Shown here one piece after another: positions 19,387 through 28,103 of a DNA stretch of 64,000 nt; positions within the stretch are counted from its first letter, which is position 1; every line of letters starts with the position of its first letter. A program made the position numbers and the translations under genes. The DNA lies in assembly GCF_014269025.2 (NCBI RefSeq), contig NZ_CP077094.1, positions 3,596,001 through 3,660,000 on the forward strand, written 5' to 3'. This DNA comes from Pseudomonas promysalinigenes. GTDB taxonomy: Bacteria > Pseudomonadota > Gammaproteobacteria > Pseudomonadales > Pseudomonadaceae. The notes under the pieces were generated by a model that saw only the letters and a list, made by a program, of their open reading frames with translations, made no database searches and had not been told where the DNA came from.

Positions 19387-22300
19387 TCAGCGCCTGGCGT
19401 ATTGCAGCACCACCTCCAGCGGATGGCGCATCTGCCGTTCGGTCATGCGTTTGACCTGGCTGCGGCACGAGTAGCCGGTGGCCAACGCCTCGCCCTCCTT
19501 GTCCAGCTTGGTCGCCCAGGACTGCTCGAAGATGGTGCGCGATGTCGCCTGATTGCGTGCCTCATGCCCGTAAGTGCCAGACATGCCGCAGCAACCGGTC
19601 GCCTCGGTCACCAGCTTGAGCCCCAAACGGGCGAACACCTGCTCCCACTGCTTGGTACTGGCCGGAACGTTGGTCTTCTCGGTGCAATGGGCCATCAGAC
19701 GGAAGTGGCCTGGGGCCACAGGTGCTTGCTCGGGAAGCACGTCGATCAACCATTCCTGGGGCAATAGCACTTTGGGGCACTCATCCAGGCCAGGCACCTT
19801 CTGGTACTCCTGGCGATAGACCAGGGTCATGGCCGGGTCCAGGCCTACCAACGGCACGCCGCAGTCAGCCAGGGCCTTGAGCTGAGTAGCATTGCCAATT
19901 GCCGCCTTGGCGAACGCCCCCAGGAAACCCTGCACATGTAGGGGCTTGCCGTTTGCGCTGTACGGCGCAAGGAACACCCGATGGCCCAGGCGGTGAGCCA
20001 ACTCGATGAACGCAGCCAAAAGCGGCGTCTCGAAATAACGGGTGAAAGCATCCTGCACCAGCACGATGCTGCGCTCGCGCTGGGCCGGGGTCAGCTCCCG
20101 CAGCGCTGGCACGCTAGCCACGCCAACGCGGCAGCGGGTCAGGGTCGACTGGAAATTGAAGCGGCTGATGAGTGGGCTGTCGACCATGCCGACCTTGTCC
20201 GCCAGCAGCTTGCTTACCCATCGCGAGCCCATGACTGCGTTGTACAGGCCCGGTGCGTGAGCCAGATACGGAATGGTGAATTCCAGGGAGCCGATCAAAT
20301 AGTCGCGCAGCGGGCGCTGGTAGCGGCCGTGATACAGCTCCAGAAAGCGTGAACGGAAGTCCGGTACGTTGACTTTGATCGGGCACTGCCCTGCGCACGA
20401 TTTGCAGGCCAGGCAGCCAGCCATGGCGTCGTATACCTCATGGGAGAAATCTGCCTGGCCCTGGTTGCGCGCGCGGTTGTTGCGAAGCCGCGCCGGCAGG
20501 CCCTTGAGCCAAGATACCGGGTTGCGCGCTGCCGCCAGCACATCAATGTTAGCCTCGCCCTGCAAGCGCAGCCACTCGCGCATCAAGGATGCACGGCCCT
20601 TGGGTGAATGCTGGCGCTCACGGGTGGCCTTCCACGACGGGCACATGGCATCGTTGGGGTCATAGTTGTAGCAGGCGCCATTGCCGTTGCAGTGCACAGC
20701 GCTGGGGAAGTCCTGCCAGACTCGCTCGTCGATGGTGCGGTCCAGGTCACCGCGCAGGGTCACGCCGTCGACCTTGGTCAGGCCTTCAACGCTGTCTGGC
20801 GGCGTGCAGATTTTGCCTGGGTTGAGCTGGTTATGCGGGTCGAATGCACCTTTAAGCCGCTGCAGCGCCGGATACAGTGCCCCGAAGTATTCCGGCACGT
20901 ACTCCGAACGCAAGCCTTTGCCGTGCTCGCCCCACAGCAGGCCACCGTAGCGTTTGGTCAGTGCGGCAACGGCATCGGAGATCGGCTTGACCAATGCGGC
21001 CTGCGCAGGGTCTTTCATATCCAGGGCTGGCCGTACGTGCAGCACGCCGGCATCGACGTGCCCGAACATGCCATAGGCCAGGCCGTAACCGTCGAGCAGC
21101 GCGCGGAAGTCGGCGATGTAATCGGCCAACTGCTCAGGCGGTACGGCGGTGTCTTCAACGAACGGCTGCGGGCGTACCTCGCCTTCGACGTTGCCGAGCA
21201 GCCCTACCGAGCGCTTGCGCATGGTGTAGACCCGGGTGACCGCCTCAGCCCCCTCGGCCAAAGTGTGCCCCAGGCGCTCGACGCTGGTGTCGCGTTGCAA
21301 ATGGTCGATGAAGGCCTGGACCCGAGCATTGACCTCGGCCGGCTCATCGCCGCAGAACTCCACCAGGTTGATGCCCAGGGTCGGGCGCTCTGGGTCGGCC
21401 GGGAAGTATTCGGCAACGCTGTGCCAGACGATGTCCTTCATTGCCAGCATGAGCACCTTGGAGTCGACCGTCTCGATCGACAAAGGCTTGAGCGCCATCA
21501 AGGCATTGGCGTCGCGCAGCGCATCCATGAAGCTGGTGTAGCGCACGTTGACCAGCACGGCGTATTTGGGAATGGGCAGCACATTAAGCTTGGCTTCGAC
21601 CACATAACCGAGCGAACCCTCGGCACCGCACAGCACGCTGTTGAGGTTGAAACGCCCATGCTCGTCGCGCAGGTGCGCAAGGTCATAACCGGTCAGGCAA
21701 CGGTTGAGCTTGGGGAACGTCGTTTCGATCAGCTGGGCTTGAGTTTCCTGGATTTCCCGGGCCATACGGTACACCTCACCGACCCTGCCAGGCGCCGCGC
21801 AAGCCTGCTCCAATGCATCATCTTCCAGCGGCAGGCTGTGCAAGCGCTCGCCGCCCAATAGCACACAGTGCAGTTCAAGCACATGGTCGCGGGTCTTGCC
21901 ATAGGTACAGCTGCCCTGCCCACTGGCGTCGGTGTTGATCATGCCGCCAATGGTGGCGCGGTTGGAAGTGGACAGCTCAGGGGCGAAAAACAGCCCATGG
22001 GGCTTGAGCGCGGCGTTGAGCTGGTCTTTGACCGTACCTGCCTGCACCCGCACCCAGCGTTCCTCGACGTTGATTTCCAGGATCTGGTTCATGTGTCGGG
22101 ACAGGTCGACGACGATACCATCGGTCAGCGACTGGCCATTGGTGCCGGTGCCGCCCCCACGCGGGGTCAGCTTGATCGCCTGGAAGCGCGCCTCGCCCAT
22201 CAGCGTGGCGACCCGCGCCACGTCATCGGCGTCCATTGGGAAGACCGCTGCCTGAGGTAGACGCTGGTAGATGGAGTTGTCGGTTGCCAGTACGGTACGG

Positions 22301-22407
22301 GTAGCGTAGTCAGCGCTGATCTGGCCACGGAAGCCACTGCTGCGCAGGGCCTCGAGGAATTCGGGATAGTTGGCGGCGGGCGCCAGGGTAGACAGCTGGG
22401 CGATCAT
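19387..22407 (-). CDS. ydiJ: YdiJ-type FAD-binding/Fe-S dehydrogenase
   Basis: This 1,006-residue protein fuses an N-terminal VAO-type FAD domain (about 45-280, with PRGGGTGTNGQSLTDGIVVD) and FAD-oxidase C-terminal domain to a ferredoxin-like Fe-S domain (CLACKSCAGQCPIKV) and a C-terminal cysteine-rich CCG domain (CCGMSGTYGHE). Length and order match YdiJ of E. coli. Such enzymes oxidise D-2-hydroxy acids and pass electrons to the respiratory chain; D-2-hydroxyglutarate is a reported YdiJ substrate, but D-lactate or related acids cannot be excluded from sequence. It is transcribed divergently from a LysR regulator, which may control it. Confidence 0.88.
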   Translation of the reverse strand: MIAQLSTLAPAANYPEFLEALRSSGFRGQISADYATRTVLATDNSIYQRLPQAAVFPMDADDVARVATLMGEARFQAIKLTPRGGGTGTNGQSLTDGIVVDLSRHMNQILEINVEERWVRVQAGTVKDQLNAALKPHGLFFAPELSTSNRATIGGMINTDASGQGSCTYGKTRDHVLELHCVLLGGERLHSLPLEDDALEQACAAPGRVGEVYRMAREIQETQAQLIETTFPKLNRCLTGYDLAHLRDEHGRFNLNSVLCGAEGSLGYVVEAKLNVLPIPKYAVLVNVRYTSFMDALRDANALMALKPLSIETVDSKVLMLAMKDIVWHSVAEYFPADPERPTLGINLVEFCGDEPAEVNARVQAFIDHLQRDTSVERLGHTLAEGAEAVTRVYTMRKRSVGLLGNVEGEVRPQPFVEDTAVPPEQLADYIADFRALLDGYGLAYGMFGHVDAGVLHVRPALDMKDPAQAALVKPISDAVAALTKRYGGLLWGEHGKGLRSEYVPEYFGALYPALQRLKGAFDPHNQLNPGKICTPPDSVEGLTKVDGVTLRGDLDRTIDERVWQDFPSAVHCNGNGACYNYDPNDAMCPSWKATRERQHSPKGRASLMREWLRLQGEANIDVLAAARNPVSWLKGLPARLRNNRARNQGQADFSHEVYDAMAGCLACKSCAGQCPIKVNVPDFRSRFLELYHGRYQRPLRDYLIGSLEFTIPYLAHAPGLYNAVMGSRWVSKLLADKVGMVDSPLISRFNFQSTLTRCRVGVASVPALRELTPAQRERSIVLVQDAFTRYFETPLLAAFIELAHRLGHRVFLAPYSANGKPLHVQGFLGAFAKAAIGNATQLKALADCGVPLVGLDPAMTLVYRQEYQKVPGLDECPKVLLPQEWLIDVLPEQAPVAPGHFRLMAHCTEKTNVPASTKQWEQVFARLGLKLVTEATGCCGMSGTYGHEARNQATSRTIFEQSWATKLDKEGEALATGYSCRSQVKRMTERQMRHPLEVVLQYARR

Positions 22408-22558
22408 CGAAGGATGGCCTCTTGATAAGTGCTAATTCACGGAAATCCTGCCGCCCCAGCATGGGTTAGGCCCACAGGGATGACGTATGAGCCAATGTTC
22501 CTGTAGTTTCGCCTCAGGGGCAAACGGATAATCCTGCCGCTATCGATGACTTTCATGA

Positions 22559-23443
22559 ATGAATTACCGCCATCTCACCCCGTCCATGTCGCTGCTGCTG
22601 GCGTTCGAAGCTGCTGCTCGCCATGAAAGCTATACCCGTGCCGCTGCCGAACTGGCGCTGACCCAGAGCGCAGTCAGCCGTCAGGTTCAGGCACTGGAGC
22701 AGCAACTGGGCCTGACACTGTTTCGCCGCGAGGGCCGGCAAGTGCAACTGACCGACGTCGGCCGGTTGTACCAGCGCGAGTTGAGCGAAGCGTTGGGCCG
22801 CATCCGCAGCGCCACGCTGCAGGCGCTGGCCTATCAGTCGGGGGTCGGCACCCTGCGCCTGGCAACGCTACCCACCTTCGGCTCCAAATGGCTGCTACCG
22901 CGCTTGCATGCGTTCTACAGCGCCCACCCTGGCATGCTGGTGCACATTCATTCACGCATCGAAGCGATCGACTTCGACACCAGCCAGATCGATGCCGCCA
23001 TCGGCGTGGCCAGCCATGACCTGCCGGGCCTTATCTGCCACCGGCTGCATGCTGAGCAGTTGGTGGTCATTCTGCCGCCGCAGGCAGGCGACGATGCGCA
23101 AGGCTGGAGCCCTGCACGCATCAGTGCAGAAGTCTTGCTGAACGTGGCCAACAACCCCCATGCCTGGGGCGAGTGGTTCTCCCACCACGGCCTGGCGCAC
23201 CGGGCCATGCGGTTAGGGCCAAGCTTCGAGCTGACTTCGCACCTGATACAAGCGGTGCGGGCCGGGATCGGCATCGGTCTGGTACCGCGCATACTGGTCG
23301 AGGAAGAGCTGGCCAAGGGCGAGCTGTTCAGCCCAGGGGCGGCGTTTGCCAGCCAGCGCAGTTATTACCTGATCTACCCGCCGCGCAACGAGGCACTGCC
23401 TTCATTGAGGGCATTTCGCAGTTGGCTGCTTGAGCAAATTTGA
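22559..23443 (+). CDS. LysR-family regulator (GcvA-like)
   Basis: This 294-residue protein has the LysR winged helix at the N-terminus (FEAAARHESYTRAAAELALT, then QSAVSRQVQALEQQLG) and a periplasmic-binding-protein-like effector domain starting with LRLATLPTFGSKWLLPRL. That last segment is characteristic of the GcvA/AmpR branch. It lies 151 bp from and divergent to ydiJ, the usual LysR-target geometry, so ydiJ is the best guess for its target. A bidirectional terminator separates it from aroP. Confidence 0.88.
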   Translation: MNYRHLTPSMSLLLAFEAAARHESYTRAAAELALTQSAVSRQVQALEQQLGLTLFRREGRQVQLTDVGRLYQRELSEALGRIRSATLQALAYQSGVGTLRLATLPTFGSKWLLPRLHAFYSAHPGMLVHIHSRIEAIDFDTSQIDAAIGVASHDLPGLICHRLHAEQLVVILPPQAGDDAQGWSPARISAEVLLNVANNPHAWGEWFSHHGLAHRAMRLGPSFELTSHLIQAVRAGIGIGLVPRILVEEELAKGELFSPGAAFASQRSYYLIYPPRNEALPSLRAFRSWLLEQI

Positions 23444-23453
23444 ACCTTGCTGT

Positions 23454-23482
23454 GGCTTCTTCGCGGGTCAATCCGCTACTAC
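23454..23482. repeat. REP-like element
   Basis: GGCTTCTTCGCGGGTCAATC followed by CGCTACTACG resembles the P. putida REP consensus. It lies directly after the LysR gene and before the terminator. Confidence 0.5.
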
Positions 23483-23548
23483 GCACTCATCGCCATTGAG
23501 AAGTTGTGGCAGTGGGGGTTCACCCGCCTAGAGGCCGCAGCAGGCGAC

Positions 23549-23586
23549 AAAAAACCCGATGCCAGTCACCTGACATCGGGTTTTTT
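23549..23586. terminator. Bidirectional rho-independent terminator
   Basis: A stem of ACCCGATG with CATCGGGT, flanked by A-runs on the left and T-runs on the right, serves both the LysR gene (plus) and aroP (minus), which converge here. Confidence 0.85.
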
Positions 23587-23601
23587 CATTAGCCTGGAGG
23601 C

Positions 23602-25020
23602 TTACTTGCCGACGACACCGGCAACACCCTTGGCCTGCGGCTGACGACGGCCTTTGACCAGATACGCCAAAAACATCGCTATCAGCCATACCGGGATGGC
23701 GTACACCGATACCTGAATACCTGGAATCATCAGCATGATACCGAGGATCAGCACTACGAAGGCCAACACCAAGTAGTTGCCGTAGGGGTACCACAAGGCC
23801 TTGAACAGCGGTTTCTGGCCGGTGCGGTCAAGGTGCTGGCGGAACTTGAGGTGCGAGTAGCTGATCATCGCCCAGTTGATCACCAGCGTGGCGACTACCA
23901 GCGACATCAGCAACTCCAGCGCATTCTGCGGCATCAGGTAATTGAGCAGCACCGCAATCAGCGTTACCGCCGCCGACACCAGAATCGCCCGCACCGGCAC
24001 ACCGCGCTTGTCGACCTTGGCCAACGAGGCCGGTGCATCGCCTTGTTCGGCCATACCCAGCAGCATGCGTGCGTTGCAGTAGGTGCCGCTGTTGTACACC
24101 GAAAGTGCAGCAGTCAAGACCACGAAATTCAGCAGGTTGGCTGCGACATCGCTGCCGAGCATGGAGAAGACCTGCACGAACGGGCTGCTACCGTAACTGC
24201 CGCCGGATGCGTCGATGCTGGCGACCAAATTGTCCCACGGCGTCAACGACAGCAGCACGACCAATGCGCCGACATAGAAAATCAGAATACGGTAGATGAC
24301 TTGGTTGATCGCCTTCGGAATGACGGTTTTGGGCTTGTCCGCTTCAGCAGCGGTAAAGCCGAGCATTTCCAGGCCGCCGAAGGAGAACATGATGAATGCC
24401 AGGGCCATGACCAGGCCGCTGACGCCGTGGGGGAAGAAGCCACCATGGCTCCACAAGTTGCTGACCGAAGCGTCAGGGCCGCCATTGCCACTGGTCAACA
24501 GATAGGCACCCAGGCCGATCATGCTGACGATCGCCACGACCTTGATGATGGCGAACCAGAATTCGGCTTCACCGAAGAACTTCACGTTCATCAGATTGAT
24601 GGCATTGATCAGTACGAAGAACGCTGCCGCGGTGACCCAGGTGGGAATCTCTGGCCACCAGTAGTGAACGTACTTGCCTACCGCCGACAGCTCCGACATA
24701 CCCACCAGGATGTACAGCACCCAGCAGTTCCAGCCCGACAGAAAACCGGCAAAACCGCCCCAGTAAGTGTGCGCGAAGTGGCTGAACGAGCCGGCCACCG
24801 GTTCCTCGACGATCATCTCGCCAAGCTGGCGCATGATCATGAAAGCGATGAAGCCGCACACGGCATAGCCTAGGATCATCGACGGGCCGGCGGATTTCAT
24901 CACGCCTGCCGAACCAAGGAACAGGCCAGTCCCAATTGCACCGCCCAGGGCAATCAACTGGATATGGCGATTTTTCAGGCCCCGCTTGAGCTCGCCTGAA
25001 TGCATGTTTTGTCCACTCAT
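23602..25020 (-). CDS. aroP: Aromatic amino acid permease (AroP type)
   Basis: This 472-residue permease of the amino acid transporter (AAT/APC) family has about 12 membrane segments. The N-terminus GELKRGLKNRHIQLIALGGA and the following IGTGLFLGSA are the conserved first-helix motif. It most resembles AroP/PheP, importing phenylalanine, tyrosine or tryptophan by proton symport. The ATG at 25020 (MSGQNMHSGEL) was chosen because AGGTGA lies about 11 bp upstream. Its presence near phhRAB suggests supply of substrate for phenylalanine catabolism. The upstream region is unusually long. Confidence 0.88.
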   Translation of the reverse strand: MSGQNMHSGELKRGLKNRHIQLIALGGAIGTGLFLGSAGVMKSAGPSMILGYAVCGFIAFMIMRQLGEMIVEEPVAGSFSHFAHTYWGGFAGFLSGWNCWVLYILVGMSELSAVGKYVHYWWPEIPTWVTAAAFFVLINAINLMNVKFFGEAEFWFAIIKVVAIVSMIGLGAYLLTSGNGGPDASVSNLWSHGGFFPHGVSGLVMALAFIMFSFGGLEMLGFTAAEADKPKTVIPKAINQVIYRILIFYVGALVVLLSLTPWDNLVASIDASGGSYGSSPFVQVFSMLGSDVAANLLNFVVLTAALSVYNSGTYCNARMLLGMAEQGDAPASLAKVDKRGVPVRAILVSAAVTLIAVLLNYLMPQNALELLMSLVVATLVINWAMISYSHLKFRQHLDRTGQKPLFKALWYPYGNYLVLAFVVLILGIMLMIPGIQVSVYAIPVWLIAMFLAYLVKGRRQPQAKGVAGVVGK

Positions 25021-25511
25021 GAACGAAGTCACCTGCATTGTTTTTATCTGTGACGGGATCGGACCCACCGCGCTCGTGGCGCAGCGGAATGGGCAAGGTG
25101 GTTACCTTGAATTTCCTGCCAACCGGTGCCGCCGAAGCGAATCAGCCAGGCGTCGGCAAGAGTGCGCGGTACGCAAGAGGGTCACAGGTAAAACGCGGCG
25201 CACTGTATACCCCTGCAAACGCGCAGGCGTCAACGCGTTGCGTCGTTTCCTCTGGAAAAAACGCAGCGATCCTGTGGTAAGTGCCGAAAAAGGCGAAGTG
25301 ATCGGCGTACATGGCGCCTCCATTTGTTGTTCTGTTGGCCTGGCTCTGTGGTCAGGCTTATGCACACGGCAATGAGTGATATATCACCGCGCTACGGGGG
25401 TTTGGGCAAGACGGGGCAGGCACGCAGGGCAGGCTTGGGTGGGTAAGTTGCGGCAAGTTCTGTTTACAAGAACCGAACAATTCCGAATTGATGGGTTGAT
25501 TTGAGCGATAT

Positions 25512-25529
25512 CGTACAAATTTCTTTACA
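25512..25529 (+). promoter_or_regulatory. Possible PhhR/TyrR box far upstream of aroP
   Basis: CGTACAAATTTCTTTACA matches TGTAAA-N6-TTTACA at 10 of 12 defined positions, with a perfect right half. It is about 490 bp upstream of the aroP start, farther than usual, so it is tentative. Confidence 0.3.
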
Positions 25530-25693
25530 GAGTGGTTTGGAAAATTGCCAGTCGTCCGAAAAATTCTTTTGGGCTCAATATGTTGGGCGCTGTGCAAAGA
25601 CGACACATGATGCACGGGCAGATCAGAACCAGCCCGAGGCTAATGCTGACCATTTAAGCCTAGAGGTTCGGCGTGAGCTCTTCGGTGGAGCGC

Positions 25694-25918
25694 AGATCGA
25701 GCGCCGCCCGCGCGGCGCATCGCGAGCTGCGCTCGCTCCTACGTTTGTTTCGGGCCAATTATGCCTGCGGGATTTGCGCGCGGACGCCTTGGTGCATGGC
25801 GCGGTATCGCGTCGTATGAACCAGGCGGTCGCGCGCATCTGCCACAGGCGTTACTGGCCCGAAACAAACGTAGGAGCGAGCGCAGCTCGCGATGCGCCGC
25901 GCGGGCGGCGCTCGATCT
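25694..25918. repeat. Inverted pair of a P. putida-type intergenic repeat
   Basis: Arms 25694-25757 and 25855-25918 are exact 64-bp reverse complements, and weaker similarity continues inward. Each arm contains its own palindromes (GCGCCGCCCGCGCGGCGC and GCGAGCTGCGCTCGC). The inner part (GTTTGTTTCGGGCCA onward) recurs at 59752-59803, and the outer part resembles the hairpin at 2807-2846. This marks a dispersed repeat family; no transposase or RAYT gene is nearby. Confidence 0.8.
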
Positions 25919-26061
25919 CACAGGCACTAAACGGCTAGATTGAACCCAAAAAAAATCCGACACCAGACCCCTGGTATCGGATATTTCGACCCCAAGCCGG
26001 ACTCAAATGCTTAAGTGAACAGCATTAGCCCGAGGGCTGGTTTGAGTACTGCGTGTCGTGA

Positions 26062-27132
26062 TCAACCGCGCGGCTTGCCGCGGCCACGACCGGCTGGCTT
26101 GTCACCCTCAGATTTGCCTGGACGCTTGCGCATCTCGCTCGGGCGCTCAGCCACCGTGCTGCCACGGCTGCCTTTGCGCGGAGCTTCTTCACGGGGCTGA
26201 CGTGCCGGCCGCTCTGAAGCGCCAGCAGCGCCCTCGTGGGCTGGGCGGAGGCTACGCACACGCTCGTTGCGCCCCATGGGCCGGCTCGACTTGCGCTGCA
26301 GACGCTCCAGCTTGTCCTTGGCTTTGAGGTTCAAGGCAGGCAGCGCAACCGGCTGCAGGCCCACTTCAGCGGCCAGGATGTCAATTTCGCCCTGGGTCAT
26401 TTCACGCCAGCGGCCCATCGGCAGGTCGGAGTTGAGGAATACCGGGCCAAAACGCACGCGCTTCAGGCGGCTTACCACCATGCCCTGAGACTCCCACAGG
26501 CGACGCACTTCACGGTTGCGACCTTCCATCACCACGCAGTGATACCAGTGGTTGAAGCCTTCGCCGCCGGGTGCCTTTTGAATGTCGGTGAATTTTGCCG
26601 GGCCATCTTCGAGCATGACGCCCGCCTTCAGGCGATCGATCATTTCGTCGTCGACCTCACCCCGTACGCGCACGGCGTATTCGCGGTCCATCTCATAGGA
26701 CGGGTGCATCAGACGGTTGGCCAGCTCGCCGTCGGTGGTGAACAACAGCAGGCCGGTGGTGTTGATGTCCAGGCGGCCGATATTGATCCAGCGACCTTCC
26801 TTTGGCCGCGGCAGGCGATCGAACACGGTCGGGCGACCTTCCGGGTCGTCGCGGGTGCAGATCTCGCCATCGGGCTTGTTGTACATGATCACCCGGCGCG
26901 TGGCCTCAGCGGCCTCTTCGCGCTTGATCAGCTTGCCGTCCACGGTAATGGCGTCATGCAGGTCGACGCGCAGGCCCAGGGTGGCCTCGACGCCGTTGAC
27001 CTTGATGCGGCCCTGGCTGATCCAGGCTTCGACGTCACGGCGCGAGCCGACGCCAATGCGCGCGAGCACTTTCTGCAGCTTTTCGCCGGCTGGAGGGGTG
27101 ATTTCGGTAGTTTTCAGGTCTTGCTCACTCAT
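26062..27132 (-). CDS. rluB: 23S rRNA pseudouridine synthase RluB
   Basis: This 356-residue protein has an S4 RNA-binding domain (about 17-65, KLQKVLARIGVGSRRDVEAW) and an RsuA/RluB catalytic domain with the aspartate motif GRLDINTTGLLLFTTDG. It makes pseudouridine in 23S rRNA helix 93 (position 2605 in E. coli). The C-terminal 85 residues or so form a low-complexity basic tail rich in Arg, Lys, Gly and Pro, probably disordered and RNA-binding. It follows scpA-scpB on the same strand after a 200-bp gap. Confidence 0.93.
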   Translation of the reverse strand: MSEQDLKTTEITPPAGEKLQKVLARIGVGSRRDVEAWISQGRIKVNGVEATLGLRVDLHDAITVDGKLIKREEAAEATRRVIMYNKPDGEICTRDDPEGRPTVFDRLPRPKEGRWINIGRLDINTTGLLLFTTDGELANRLMHPSYEMDREYAVRVRGEVDDEMIDRLKAGVMLEDGPAKFTDIQKAPGGEGFNHWYHCVVMEGRNREVRRLWESQGMVVSRLKRVRFGPVFLNSDLPMGRWREMTQGEIDILAAEVGLQPVALPALNLKAKDKLERLQRKSSRPMGRNERVRSLRPAHEGAAGASERPARQPREEAPRKGSRGSTVAERPSEMRKRPGKSEGDKPAGRGRGKPRG

Positions 27133-27332
27133 CTGGGCACCTCCCGGTGTAGGAATGAAATCAGGGTTTTGGCAACGAATGCGCCAAAAGGCCGCGCATC
27201 ATACGCGGTTCGGCGAAGGAACGCACTGGAGGGTAGAAGGTTTGGGAAGCTTTGCGCATGAATTCTGCCCAATGGCGATGGCCAAGGATTGCTGGCCTTT
27301 GCGCGAAAAGGCCGGGAGCACAAACTGCGCAT

Positions 27333-28103
27333 TCAAAGCTGCGGCTTGCTTTGTTGCTCAACCGAAACTTCGGGTTCTTCATCGCGAAGGTCAGCGAAAT
27401 CGGTCTTCAAGCCTTGCTCCATTGCATCGAGTTCCACCAGCAAGCTGCGGAAGCTGGTTTCATCCTTAGGTTCGCTGGCCTGTTCGCCTTCTGCCAGGCT
27501 GGCATCGGCCAAAGCCTGCAGATGCGCAGGCACCGGCGCGTCATCGGGGTCGAGCACCGTTGCTGGCTCCATTTCGCGCAATTCGGCCAGCGCAGGCAAT
27601 TCGTCCAGGCTTTTGAGGTTGAAGTGATCGAGAAACGCCTTGGTAGTGGCGAACATCGCCGGCCGGCCAGGAACCTCGCGGTGGCCGACCACGCGAATCC
27701 ACCCGCGCTCCATCAAGGTCTTGATGATGTTGCTGTTGACCGCAACGCCTCGCACATCTTCGATCTCACCACGGGTGATGGGCTGGCGGTAGCCAATCAG
27801 CGCCAGTGTTTCGAGCAGGGCCCTCGAATAACGCTGTGGGCGCTCCTCCCACAACCGGCCGACCCACGGGGCGAAGTCTTCGCGGATCTGCAAGCGAAAG
27901 CCACTGGCGACCTCCTTGAGTTCGAAGGCCCGCCCGGCGCATGACTTCCCTAGCACCTCCAAAGCCTTTTTGAACACCTTGGGCTCAGGGCGCTCGGCCT
28001 CCTCGAACAGCTCGTACAGGCGCTCGAGCGACTGCGGCTTGCCCGAGGCGAGCAGAAAGGCTTCGATCAGCGACGCCAGGTCGCGCGGTTCATTCAGATT
28101 CAT
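27333..28103 (-). CDS. scpB: Segregation and condensation protein B
   Basis: This 256-residue ScpB has tandem winged-helix domains in the first 180 residues or so (LIEAFLLASGKPQSLERLYE at the start, EDVRGVAVNSNIIKTLMERG in the middle) and an acidic, probably disordered C-terminal tail. It acts with SMC and ScpA in chromosome segregation. The ATG at 28103 gives MNLNEPRDLASLIEAFL; it overlaps the end of scpA by 14 bp, indicating coupling. The longer frame would read back into scpA. Confidence 0.93.
   Translation of the reverse strand: MNLNEPRDLASLIEAFLLASGKPQSLERLYELFEEAERPEPKVFKKALEVLGKSCAGRAFELKEVASGFRLQIREDFAPWVGRLWEERPQRYSRALLETLALIGYRQPITRGEIEDVRGVAVNSNIIKTLMERGWIRVVGHREVPGRPAMFATTKAFLDHFNLKSLDELPALAELREMEPATVLDPDDAPVPAHLQALADASLAEGEQASEPKDETSFRSLLVELDAMEQGLKTDFADLRDEEPEVSVEQQSKPQL

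Larger units (their letters stand above)
25021..26061. other. 1-kb intergenic gap upstream of aroP and after rluB
   Basis: No frame here has convincing coding features. It holds the aroP upstream region, a possible PhhR box (25512-25529) and a long inverted repeat (25694-25918). Just left of rluB's end, at 25948-25985, a weak stem CCGACACCAG...CTGGTATCGG with an upstream A-run (25947-25955) could terminate rluB transcripts on the minus strand. Confidence 0.5.

Noticed and set aside
20608..21861. 417-codon open frame on the plus strand over ydiJ
   Set aside because: It is a shadow of the full-length, motif-complete ydiJ frame and has no recognisable domain.
25501..25938. 145-codon plus-strand frame in the 25-kb gap
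   Set aside because: It runs through the palindromic repeat and its composition reflects the repeat, not a protein.
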